The notes under the pieces: generated by a model | Databases searched by the model: none | What the model was told of the DNA's origin: nothing | The model's input: the letters and a program-made list of their open reading frames with translations, nothing else | Assembly: GCF_000971255.1 (NCBI RefSeq) | Contig: NZ_BBMC01000003.1 | Span: 372,001-436,000, forward strand | From: Demequina rhizosphaerae | Lineage (GTDB): Bacteria > Actinomycetota > Actinomycetes > Actinomycetales > Demequinaceae | Length of the DNA: 64,000 nt | Reading direction: 5' to 3' | Program-made: the position numbers and the translations under genes | In this document: piece after piece, positions 57,127-64,000 of the stretch | How positions within the stretch are numbered: position 1 is the stretch's first letter | How the letters are laid out: the number at the start of each line of letters is the position of its first letter

Positions 57127-58245
57127 GTGAGCGTGATCCTCGATGAGCTGCGGCGCTGGCCCGATGTCGAGGCGCCCGGCCTTGTCGCCGTCGACGCGGC
57201 AGATCGATTGATCCTGGACGAGTCCGCGGAGCTGCGCGGGTCTGCCCTGCCAGGCGACATCGTGGTGATCAACGACGCTTACGGCGCGCTCACCCTCGGG
57301 GCGGCGCATTCCGGTGCGAGCGGGATACGTACGCATATCGACGCCATCACCGGTGAGCGCGCGCTCGAAGCCAACGCCTCGCGCGTGGGAATCAGCGGCA
57401 ACTTCCGTGCACTCCCCCTCGACACCGAACTGGTGCGCGGGGCGCGGGTCGTGCTGCTCCGCCTGCCCCGCACCCTCGACGCGCTGCGCGACATCGCGGG
57501 CCTCATCGCCGCGCACGCCGACCCCGGCGTGGCCGTGGTCGCGGGCGGGAAGCTCAAGCACATGTCGGTGTCGATGAACACGGTGCTGAGCGAGAGCTTC
57601 GGGCAGCTGGACATCAGCCATGCCCGGCAGAAATCACGCGTACTGATCGCCCGTGCGCCACGGGATGGCCGTGATCCCACTCCCGCCGCCGCGCGGGTCG
57701 AGGGTCTCGAGGTGCGAGCGTACGGCGGGGCCTTCGCGGGCGCGCGGCTCGACATCGGCACCCGCCTCCTGCTCGAGAACCTTCCCGACGCTCCGGTCGG
57801 CGGGACGCCGGACGATCCCCTCATCGATCTGGCCTGCGGCACAGGGATCATCGGCGCGTGGATGGCGACGCGCTATCCCGGCGCACATGTGTACTCGTGC
57901 GATCAGTCGTCCGTCGCCGTCGCGTCCGCACAAGCGACGATGCTCGCCAACGGCATCGAGGACCGCGTGACCGTGGTGCGGGACGACATGCTGGGCGCCA
58001 GGCCTCCCGCCAGCGCGTCTTTCATCGCGTTGAACCCGCCGTTCCACTCGGCCGCTGCCGTGACCGACCTCATCGCGCCGCGGATGTTCGCGGACGTGGC
58101 CAGGGTCCTGCGCCCCGGCGGTCAGCTGTGGTGCGTGTGGAACTCCGGGCTCAAGTATCGGCCGCTGCTCGAGCGCGCGATCGGCCCCACCGAGCAGGTC
58201 GCACGCAACGCCAAGTTCACCGTCACCGTCTCGACACGTCGCTGA
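57127..58245 (+). CDS. Class I SAM-dependent methyltransferase (RsmC/RlmG-like)
   Basis: The 372-residue protein has two Rossmann-like halves. The N-terminal one (about 1-185) is degenerate, and the C-terminal one has LIDLACGTGIIGAWMATRYP (SAM site, about 235-255) and the catalytic motif NPPFHS (about 305). This two-domain layout with NPPF is that of RsmC/RlmG, which methylate guanine N2 in rRNA. Which rRNA position cannot be told. It starts at GTG 57127; a ribosome site is not obvious. Confidence 0.8.
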   Translation: MSVILDELRRWPDVEAPGLVAVDAADRLILDESAELRGSALPGDIVVINDAYGALTLGAAHSGASGIRTHIDAITGERALEANASRVGISGNFRALPLDTELVRGARVVLLRLPRTLDALRDIAGLIAAHADPGVAVVAGGKLKHMSVSMNTVLSESFGQLDISHARQKSRVLIARAPRDGRDPTPAAARVEGLEVRAYGGAFAGARLDIGTRLLLENLPDAPVGGTPDDPLIDLACGTGIIGAWMATRYPGAHVYSCDQSSVAVASAQATMLANGIEDRVTVVRDDMLGARPPASASFIALNPPFHSAAAVTDLIAPRMFADVARVLRPGGQLWCVWNSGLKYRPLLERAIGPTEQVARNAKFTVTVSTRR

Positions 58246-58342
58246 GCGGTGCCCGACCGGTCGCTCCGGGATGGCGGCGACGGGAGCCCACGCGATCGCG
58301 CCGCGTGTATCCGGTGCCCCTCGCCTGGGCCACGGCTCGGAC

Positions 58343-58783
58343 TCAGGTCTGATCGGACAGCAGCAGCACCCACGCCCGACCGGCGTCCAAGCGCGCGAAC
58401 ATGAACGCCGCCTCAGCGCCGTCGGGTCTGTGGATCGCCCAGCCCCCCTGGTGGAGCCACCGCCCGGCGTTGGCGGGAGCGGACTCGAGGAGGTCCGCGA
58501 GGGCGTGGTCGCCCGAGTCCCGGAGGATCTCGAGGGCGCTGAGCAGCGGGATCAGACGGGCGCAAGCCTCGATGACATCCTCGATCGCGTCCTCGTCCGC
58601 ATGCATGTCGAAGCCCGCCACCAGCGAGTCGACCACGGCATCCGCCAGAGCCGGCCGGTCCGGATGCGAGCGCGCGACGGCGCCGTGGACATCGTCCGCG
58701 ACCGTGGGGTCCTCCGCGTAGAGCTCGCGGAACTCCTCGATCTCGATCCAGAGCGGGTTGTCGTCGGGCTGGGCGGTGCTCAC
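58343..58783 (-). CDS. Acidic helical protein of unknown function
   Basis: The 146-residue protein is very acidic in its first two thirds (EEFRELYAEDPTVADDV, DMHADEDAIEDVIEA) and ends with a beta-type segment (WLHQGGWAIHRPDGAEAAFMFARLDAGRAWVLLLSD). I do not recognise it. TACCGT lies 6 nt before the GTG at 58783, suggesting leaderless expression. It lies close to the edge of the island. Confidence 0.55.
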   Translation of the reverse strand: MSTAQPDDNPLWIEIEEFRELYAEDPTVADDVHGAVARSHPDRPALADAVVDSLVAGFDMHADEDAIEDVIEACARLIPLLSALEILRDSGDHALADLLESAPANAGRWLHQGGWAIHRPDGAEAAFMFARLDAGRAWVLLLSDQT

Positions 58784-58789
58784 CCCACC

Positions 58790-58795
58790 ACGGTA
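58790..58795 (-). promoter_or_regulatory. -10 element of a likely leaderless promoter (acidic protein gene)
   Basis: TACCGT on the minus strand lies 6 nt before the GTG ending at 58783. Confidence 0.35.
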
Positions 58796-58854
58796 GACGC
58801 AGCTGCTGCGGGCGCGTCACCTCGAACGGCACGTGCCCCGTTCACCGGACCCGC

Positions 58855-58989
58855 GTGATCGACCGCACCACCGGCGGGATCATCGCCGAGCACGTCCTCG
58901 ACGAGACCCGCGACTACCACCCCAAGAAACGACAAGAGGCCCTCCCCGAAGGGAAGGCCTCTGTCAACGATGCCCCGACACATCTGTAA
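58855..58989 (+). mobile_element. IS481-type transposase C-terminal remnant
   Basis: The frame VIDRTTGGIIAEHVLDETRDY followed by HPKK resembles the extreme C-terminus of actinobacterial IS481 transposases (usually a D-TTGE-RE-TLDPTRDYQP pattern). The near-direct repeat AACGATGCCCCGACACATCT / AACGATGTCCCGACACATCA at 58967-59008 looks like what remains of the element's end. The upstream transposase is absent. It lies directly before the tRNA fragment that bounds the island. Confidence 0.5.
58936..58961 (+). terminator. Hairpin inside the IS481-type remnant
   Basis: GAGGCC at 58936-58941 pairs with GGCCTC at 58956-58961, extended by TCCC/GGGA after a one-base mismatch. This is a typical terminator near the end of such transposase genes. 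Confidence 0.5.
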
Positions 58990-59015
58990 ACGATGTCCCG
59001 ACACATCACGCCACG

Positions 59016-59049
59016 TCGGGCTGACAGGATTTGAACCTGCGACCCCTTG
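59016..59049 (-). other. 3' end of a tRNA-Pro gene, probable island attachment site
   Basis: Read on the minus strand, CAAGGGGTCGCAGG then TTCAAATCCTGTCAGCCCGA is the T-arm and 3' acceptor strand of a tRNA-Pro (probably GGG anticodon). The 5' half, which should continue to higher coordinates, is absent: sequence after 59050 matches no D-arm or anticodon arm. Integrases of genomic islands recombine at exactly such 3' ends. An intact tRNA-Pro is expected at the far end of the island, beyond the window. Confidence 0.7.
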
Positions 59050-59270
59050 CAGGGACCGGGCTATTTCCGGTCCTTCACGGTCGTCTTGGAATCTCGCAGA
59101 TTCCCTCGGATTATTCGGGAGCGTGGCGGCTCCCTCATTCCGACTGTACCCGGTCACTTCCGGTTGGTCCCGGTTGAATCTGATGGGTTCTCGATGGGTT
59201 CGCGCCCCCAAGTTGGACTCAACGACACGGCCACGACAAGCTCACGGACTCCACGCGAACCAAGACCTCG
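59050..59270. other. Left end of the genomic island, non-coding
   Basis: No gene is supported here. GGACCGG at 59053-59059 and CCGGTCC at 59067-59073 form a hairpin right beside the tRNA fragment. Short repeats of CCGGTT/CCCGGT follow at about 59150-59175, as often seen at integrase arm sites. Base composition is already lower in GC than the chromosome to the left. Confidence 0.4.
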
Positions 59271-60224
59271 TCAGCCTTCGGGGTCTCCCCTGACAGCGTC
59301 CGGGGCAGCCATCAGAACGAGCGAACAGTCGTCATGGGTCCGCGGCACGATGACGTCCCGGAGCGTAGCCTCGAGCTGTACCTGCATCACATCGCTCGGC
59401 AGACTGCGACAAGCCTCGATGAGCTTGGAACACGCCGGCGCCAGCATCCCCGCGCGCTTCTGGTAGAGCGACGCCTCCGGCCCGTCGGACATGAGGATGA
59501 ATCCTGAGATCGTTTGCGCTTTCGTCGCTAGTCGACCGCGGTAGATGCGAAGAGCGTCAGCGGCGTTGGTCGAAGTGACGAATGTTGTCTCATTCGTGTG
59601 CTCGCCATTGTCCGGTCGACCGAGAGGCCGCGCGATAGCAAGCCCACCGCGCAGGAGCGCTTGCACGCCCAGAACACCGTCACCCAAGTGCAGCGCGACG
59701 AAGCGCTCACCCTTGACCGCCACGAGCAGGAGCGTCGAGGCCAGCTCTTGAAATTCACACGCCAAGCGAGGATCAGAGTCATGCGGTGGCAGGCCCATTC
59801 GGTCACGGTCGCTTGCGGACACATCGAGACCGCCTGCCGCAAACTGCGCCAGCACCGACTGAAGCCGGTCAATCAACTCTACTCGGATCGTCTGAAGGTT
59901 ATTGGTAGCCCTGAAGATGCGGTCGAATTGCTGCTCGATCAGTTGTGCGGCTGCGCCGAGCGCAACTTCAGCACCGTAGTGCGACCAACGTGCCGACCCC
60001 GCGCCATCCGCGAGTGCACCGACCGTGGTGCCACTTGGGAACGTCGACGCCAGCACCTGGTCCTGGCACGGAACACCACTCGCGGCGTGGGATCGCCCCT
60101 GATGTCGCGCCCAAGCGGAGCGCCACGAACTAGCAATGGCGGGATCACTCGCATCACGCGGCTCGCAACCGTCGCCCGAGCGCAGGCCAGCCCGGCCAGC
60201 TTCTAGAGTTTGAAGGTCGCCCAC
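59271..60224 (-). CDS. PP2C-type serine/threonine phosphatase (TerY-P triad)
   Basis: The 317-residue protein has the PP2C pattern: ALADGAGSARWSHYGAEVA (metal Asp, about residue 72), VALHLGDGVLG, ILMSDGPEASLY and late THDDCSLVLM. It removes phosphates from Ser/Thr, probably from the partners of the neighbouring kinase. GTG 60224 overlaps the end of the vWA gene by 22 bp, so the two are coupled. It is the last gene of the island operon seen here. Codon use has more A/T in third positions than the chromosome. Confidence 0.82.
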   Translation of the reverse strand: MGDLQTLEAGRAGLRSGDGCEPRDASDPAIASSWRSAWARHQGRSHAASGVPCQDQVLASTFPSGTTVGALADGAGSARWSHYGAEVALGAAAQLIEQQFDRIFRATNNLQTIRVELIDRLQSVLAQFAAGGLDVSASDRDRMGLPPHDSDPRLACEFQELASTLLLVAVKGERFVALHLGDGVLGVQALLRGGLAIARPLGRPDNGEHTNETTFVTSTNAADALRIYRGRLATKAQTISGFILMSDGPEASLYQKRAGMLAPACSKLIEACRSLPSDVMQVQLEATLRDVIVPRTHDDCSLVLMAAPDAVRGDPEG

Positions 60225-60898
60225 GACTGGATTCCCGCCGCGTCGAGTTCCACGCCGTCACCTGGAGTCGACTGAGACACTCGCGACACAGATGCGCTAA
60301 GCCACGAGAAGAACGCCTGGAAATTGAGGCCCTGGAGCTTAAAGGCTGGTCGACCGCCTGGAGTGAACTTATTCAGCGTCGACATATCAGCATCGTCACC
60401 GATGCCGATCGGGAACACTGCAAGCTTGCCAGCCCCGGCGAGGCTCTGCACTCGCGCGACCTGAGCCGCCAAGACTGCGGCCGAACCCCCGAACGGTGCG
60501 CCGTCCGTCATGAGAACGAGCCACGGCTGATAGTAGTCAATTCCGTTGTCCTTGTACTCCTGCTTTCGTCGTTCCAGGAGGTCAAGAGAGAGCTCCACAG
60601 CTTCACCCAGCGGCGTATTGCCCGCCGCCGTGAGCTTCGGAGCATGGGGCTGAGTCGAAACCGTCTGGAAGTCGGTCTCCTTCTGCACAGGACCGAACGT
60701 GACAATGCTGATCTCTGCCGAGTACCGAGCGATCTCATCGCTGCTAATCGCCTTGTAGAACGAGGCGACGCCGGCGTTGAGCTCCTTGATCCGAGCACCC
60801 CGCATCGAGGTTGAGCAGTCCAGGCAGAGAATGATGGGAACGCGCGCAGTGGGGTTGTCGACGAGATCGTCGAGTTCGATCAGGTTGGCGGCGACCAT
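60203..60898 (-). CDS. TerY-like von Willebrand A domain protein
   Basis: The 231-residue protein is a single vWA domain with an intact metal (MIDAS) site: DCSTSM at about residues 27-32, a Thr in AGNTPLGEA, and Asp in LMTDGAPFGG. TerY proteins with this architecture occur with a PP2C phosphatase and a kinase as a phosphorylation triad. It is cytoplasmic, with no signal or membrane segment. It follows the kinase by 30 bp and overlaps the phosphatase gene. Confidence 0.85.
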   Translation of the reverse strand: MVAANLIELDDLVDNPTARVPIILCLDCSTSMRGARIKELNAGVASFYKAISSDEIARYSAEISIVTFGPVQKETDFQTVSTQPHAPKLTAAGNTPLGEAVELSLDLLERRKQEYKDNGIDYYQPWLVLMTDGAPFGGSAAVLAAQVARVQSLAGAGKLAVFPIGIGDDADMSTLNKFTPGGRPAFKLQGLNFQAFFSWLSASVSRVSQSTPGDGVELDAAGIQSWATFKL

Positions 60899-60928
60899 GG
60901 GAGAATCCTTTCTTGATGTTGAAGCGAG

Positions 60929-62488
60929 CTATCTGCCAGTGGATGCGATGGCCGAGATGATGGCAATTGCGGCGGCGATGCCGACGCCCCATCCAGCGAT
61001 CGGCCCCCACGAGGCACCACTCTTCGTGGCGGGTGTCGACACCTTGGAACCAGCGCTCCGGGGCTGCGCCGATGCAGGCACCCGCGCGGAATAACAGTGG
61101 CGACAGAGACCGCCTCTCTCGTCATGCATCCACTTGGCGGCAATGTATCCGCACTTCTTGCAGCCGATGTTCTTCCAGCAGTCACTGCAGTACTCATCCT
61201 TGCGACCAGGTGAAGGCGTGAAGGATCGTCCGCAGTTCGAGTTCTTGCACCGAACGGCAGCCGTGTTCGTCGCTCGGTATCCCGTCCCGCCCAAAAACTG
61301 AGTCGTGCTCTGGCGCGAGCCCACCGACCTAGCGGGCCGTTTGAGGTGCTGGTCGCAAAAGATGTAGAGGTTCTGCTCGGTGGGAATGAAGGGTCGATCG
61401 CACCCCTCCGCCTTGCACTTCTTCATCTTTCGCCGTGTCGGGAAGATGTCCATCGCCATGGGATCGTTGCGCAGCATCTTGTCCGCGCTTCTCAGGTAGG
61501 CGGAAAACAGCGCGGTCCAATCGGCGGCGGAATAGCGGCGTGGCGGTGGGAAATGTTGCTGACCACGCTTGAACGTCTCAAAGAACGCGCGACGGACCTT
61601 GAATGTCGTGTGGTTCCAGATGAAGCCCCAACGCCCTGGGGGAAGGGTGTCGTCTCCGCCTTCGTAGGCAAAGGCGCCCGTCCGAATGTTCTCGACTGGG
61701 GTGCCGCCGCCCACAGCAGAGTATGGCGCCTTGCCCGGAAGCATGATCATGAAGAGCAGCGTGGCGATGGCGAAGTTCTCCATCTCCTGCGAGCGCAGGA
61801 AGGTCTTAAAGTCTTTGCCACTAACTTCGGGAGGCGTGAAATGAGCCGTTCCGACCGTACAGGGGTAGCCCTCGACTTGGTAGCTGTCGCAGTCAACGAA
61901 ATACACCTCAGACGGAGACACCACGAGGATGTTCGCGGCGTTGATATCCCCCAGAATCACGTGCCGGTCGTTCAGGTAGCGGACCTTGTCGAGGATGGTG
62001 AGACAGAGTTGGATCGTGTCCTTGCGAGTCCAATGCGGAAACTTGGTGAGAAGGAGTTGAGGCACGAATACCGAGCGACTAAGTTCGACACCCTTTGCCT
62101 CGGGCATGAGATATCCAACGAACTCATTCGCCGTGTTGTAGAGGATGGCTTCAGGGAAGCAGATCCCCTCGTGGCGGATCGGTCGCGCGATCATGACCTT
62201 AAGCTTGTCGAGCCGATCACTTGTCAGCTTGTCGCGCTTGTAGATCTTTGCCACATAGCCATCGACACTGGTCCGAAAGACAGACCCCTCGCCCCCTTCG
62301 GCGAGTTTTGTCGTGAGGTCGACCTGCGCACGCTTGTCGCCGTCGTCAGCGACCACTCGCGCTCGGACGCGGTCACCCTTCGCCGCATGTTCGCCCGGCA
62401 GTTCGCCCTGCAGATTGAGAGGTCTTCCAGTTGGCGCCAGGCGTGTGGTGCGGGCAAACCGTTGCGTTTCGGGGATGGTCGTGCTCAC
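60929..62488 (-). CDS. Protein kinase with zinc ribbons and a C-terminal membrane segment (TerY-P triad)
   Basis: The 519-residue protein has a kinase fold: glycine loop LAEGGEGSVF (about 62-71), Lys81 in GYVAKIYK, the catalytic loop as HVILGDINAANILV (Asp181, Asn186) and the metal Asp199 in YFVDCDSY. This unusual version matches YegI-like kinases. Three Cys clusters follow (about 355-380, 408-440 and 444-465; for example CKKCGY, CRHCY), then one hydrophobic helix near the C-terminus (IAGWGVGIAAAIAIISAI) that would anchor it in the membrane. The GTG start overlaps the PIN gene stop as GTGA. Confidence 0.82.
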   Translation of the reverse strand: MSTTIPETQRFARTTRLAPTGRPLNLQGELPGEHAAKGDRVRARVVADDGDKRAQVDLTTKLAEGGEGSVFRTSVDGYVAKIYKRDKLTSDRLDKLKVMIARPIRHEGICFPEAILYNTANEFVGYLMPEAKGVELSRSVFVPQLLLTKFPHWTRKDTIQLCLTILDKVRYLNDRHVILGDINAANILVVSPSEVYFVDCDSYQVEGYPCTVGTAHFTPPEVSGKDFKTFLRSQEMENFAIATLLFMIMLPGKAPYSAVGGGTPVENIRTGAFAYEGGDDTLPPGRWGFIWNHTTFKVRRAFFETFKRGQQHFPPPRRYSAADWTALFSAYLRSADKMLRNDPMAMDIFPTRRKMKKCKAEGCDRPFIPTEQNLYIFCDQHLKRPARSVGSRQSTTQFLGGTGYRATNTAAVRCKNSNCGRSFTPSPGRKDEYCSDCWKNIGCKKCGYIAAKWMHDERGGLCRHCYSARVPASAQPRSAGSKVSTPATKSGASWGPIAGWGVGIAAAIAIISAIASTGR

Positions 62489-63126
62489 CGCTCACCGCTC
62501 CTTGCTCGTTGCCACCAGGCCTTCGCCGCCGGTGCCCTGTCAGCCTCCCGAGACTCCGTCGTCGTGGGGATACTGCTTCGTGTACGGTCGTCGCTCCGTT
62601 GTGCAGGACGCTCATGGTTGCGTACCGCTTCGACGCGACCACTCCGCGCAACTCTGCAGACCTCCATCGTCTGCCCTCCGCGTGGATGAACGGACTCGAA
62701 GCTCACAACCTTCAGGAGGTCACGCGCGAGTGCCCGATCCTGTGTGACGAAGACGAGGTTGGCCTGCGTTCGGAACTTCAGAGCCACCGACAGAAGGACT
62801 GCATCGGCGAAGGGATCGTTCTGGTCACCGACAACCTCGACGGCTCCGCTCTTGAACAGTGGTGCTAGCTTCGCGAGCACGTACCGTGCGCGCTCCGCCA
62901 GTTCTGGATCGCGGCTCGAGTTCGAGTGCTTGACCAGCTCTTCGTGATTCCGTGCTGTCAGTACCAGACGGCCTCGCGCCGAAAGGCTCCTGAGCTCCAC
63001 GTCCCAGAAGGCTTGCTCCTTGAGGTGGTCGAAGGTGATCGGGATGCCCCTACGCTCGTCGCCGTTCCAGCATGAGTCGAGAAGGCTCGAAGTGTCGACG
63101 AAGATCAGTGTGCTCCGCGACCTCAC
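62485..63126 (-). CDS. PIN-domain nuclease
   Basis: The 213-residue protein has PIN acidic residues in order: Asp11 in IFVDTSSLLDS, Glu62/63 in ARNHEELVKHS, Asp108 in NDPFADAVLL and Asp130 in VFVTQDRALARD. It is probably a Mg2+-dependent RNase, as in toxin-antitoxin or tRNA-cutting systems. The C-terminal ~60 residues are basic and disordered. Its GTG overlaps the upstream stop (GTGA) and its own stop overlaps the kinase start, so it is firmly part of the operon. No typical antitoxin is next to it. Confidence 0.75.
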   Translation of the reverse strand: MRSRSTLIFVDTSSLLDSCWNGDERRGIPITFDHLKEQAFWDVELRSLSARGRLVLTARNHEELVKHSNSSRDPELAERARYVLAKLAPLFKSGAVEVVGDQNDPFADAVLLSVALKFRTQANLVFVTQDRALARDLLKVVSFESVHPRGGQTMEVCRVARSGRVEAVRNHERPAQRSDDRTRSSIPTTTESREADRAPAAKAWWQRARSGER

Positions 63127-64000
63127 TGGCCGCCTCGCGGATTCGGTGCGACGTTCCAGCCCGCGATCTTGCTGCCCGCGACAGGTGCGCTCGCGGGCGC
63201 TTCCACAACGCGCTCGATGGGCGGCGCCGCAGGCTTCGGCTTCGGCTTCGGAGCCGGAGCCGAAACTGGGGCCTTGAGCCTCGGGGACGGCGCGGGTGCT
63301 TCTGCGGGCGGAGCCTTCACGCGCGCCGGAGACGCCACCGGCTGGGATGCCTCGTCGGGCTCACCGCTGAAATCACGGATCGCGGTCTTGATCTGATCGA
63401 TCAGTTCCTTCTTCCTGCTGTCGATCGCGACGCCTGTGTCCTCGGCCAGGATGTAGTCGCGGTACTCGGCGATGAGGCTGCGAACCACCACGTGCTTGAA
63501 GTTCTCTTCGTCCTTGCGGTAGAGGAAGTCGTTGAAGAAGGAGATGCTGACCGACAGGTACTCGTGGAACCTGTCGTCATGCTGAAGGAGAGACGCGCGG
63601 ATCGCGTCGTTTGCCTCGGTGGCGATCCGCGTCAGGTAGTCGTTGAGGCGTCCGAGTTGATGCTCGTAGTTGCCCACCACGCCCAGGACTTCGCGAATGT
63701 TCTCCTTGCCTTCCTTCGACGAGCCTGGAACTAGCTTGAACGACTCGCTCGGGTTGGCGAGCTCCTTGAGATGGCTGGAGATCTGGAGGAACACGTTATT
63801 GCGGAAGCTGAACGTGACGTCTTTCAGGAGCTCCAGAGCCGACTCTAGGTCTCCGTCTTGGATGGTGCCGGCGAACTCGAACGCGAGCCCGTCGATCGTG
63901 GAATTCGGGTCACCATCAGCTGACACATGAAGCTTCTGAGCGAGTCGCCCCGTGTTGTCGAGGAAGATGCGGATGATGTCGTTCTTGAACTGCGTGACCT
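63123..64000 (-). CDS. Helical protein with Pro/Ala-rich tail, 5' end outside the window
   Basis: At least 292 codons are visible and the frame is open to the right edge, so the start lies beyond 64000. A GTG ending at 63926 is in frame, but the residues before it (FKNDIIRIFLDNTGRLAQKL) look equally coding. The visible part is mostly helical (LNDYLTRIATEANDAIRASLLQ, then FHEYLSVSISFFNDFLYRK) and then a Pro/Ala/Lys-rich tail with APAPKPKPKPAAPP. I do not recognise the domain. It is coupled to the PIN gene by a GTGA overlap. Confidence 0.7.
   Translation of the reverse strand, partial: VTQFKNDIIRIFLDNTGRLAQKLHVSADGDPNSTIDGLAFEFAGTIQDGDLESALELLKDVTFSFRNNVFLQISSHLKELANPSESFKLVPGSSKEGKENIREVLGVVGNYEHQLGRLNDYLTRIATEANDAIRASLLQHDDRFHEYLSVSISFFNDFLYRKDEENFKHVVVRSLIAEYRDYILAEDTGVAIDSRKKELIDQIKTAIRDFSGEPDEASQPVASPARVKAPPAEAPAPSPRLKAPVSAPAPKPKPKPAAPPIERVVEAPASAPVAGSKIAGWNVAPNPRGGQ

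Noticed and set aside
58970..59293. Open frame containing LTGFEPATPC on the plus strand
   Set aside because: This peptide is the well-known phantom translation of a tRNA 3' end on the opposite strand, not a protein.

Overview
The window is very GC-rich, uses many GTG and a few TTG starts, has genes overlapping by 4 bp (ATGA/GTGA), and carries actinobacterial families: a RamB-type regulator beside the start of isocitrate lyase, an MmpL exporter, Abhydrolase_9 and SDR-DUF2867. It looks like a chromosomal piece of an actinomycete, most likely order Micrococcales (Demequina- or Cellulomonas-like). The genus is a guess.

Layout. 1-13 kb: divergent aceA/ramB with a palindromic operator, glutamate decarboxylase, a secreted NlpC/P60 hydrolase, an aldose-1-epimerase-like enzyme, and a two-gene efflux operon (MmpL with a degenerate ABC-ATPase-like tail, then a YhgE/Pip protein). 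13-20 kb: small metabolic enzymes (SDR, two SRPBCC proteins, flavin amine oxidase, BBE-like oxidase, AhpD-like protein) and the first copy of a duplicated lipoprotein locus. 20-28.4 kb: a complete V/A-type ATPase operon on the minus strand in the order G/H-C-I-K-F-E-A-B-D, with a universal stress protein as last gene. Almost every junction is translationally coupled.

28.6-37 kb: a secreted GH5 enzyme whose catalytic domain appears circularly permuted, then a five-gene minus-strand envelope-glycan operon (polyprenol-phosphate glycosyltransferase-GtrA, GT2, GT-C, GtrA, FAD oxidoreductase). 37-45.9 kb: SDR-DUF2867, Abhydrolase_9, GH15, a DEAD-box helicase and an acyltransferase. 45.9-48.1 kb: the second, rearranged copy of the lipoprotein locus, with a 39-codon remnant. 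48.2-52.8 kb: a redox/stress signalling group of PAS histidine kinase, response regulator-glutaredoxin-TrxR fusion without CxxC motifs, and a UBP zinc finger. 53-58.8 kb: a sirtuin, a zinc-ribbon SDR, a methyltransferase, small lipoproteins and an IS3-type remnant.

From about 59.0 kb to the right edge the base composition drops visibly by eye. The boundary is the 3' end of a tRNA-Pro gene without its 5' half, next to an IS481-type remnant, as at the attachment site of an integrated island. The island carries a minus-strand operon of an unknown protein (5' end outside the window), a PIN nuclease, a zinc-ribbon kinase with a C-terminal membrane segment, a TerY-like vWA protein and a PP2C phosphatase. 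The last three match the TerY-phosphorylation triad, reported as an anti-phage system.

At eight genes a TANNNT hexamer lies 6-8 nt before the start codon, suggesting leaderless transcription is common here. The best candidates for something new are the permuted GH5, the PIN-extended TerY-P island, and the MmpL with the ABC-like tail.
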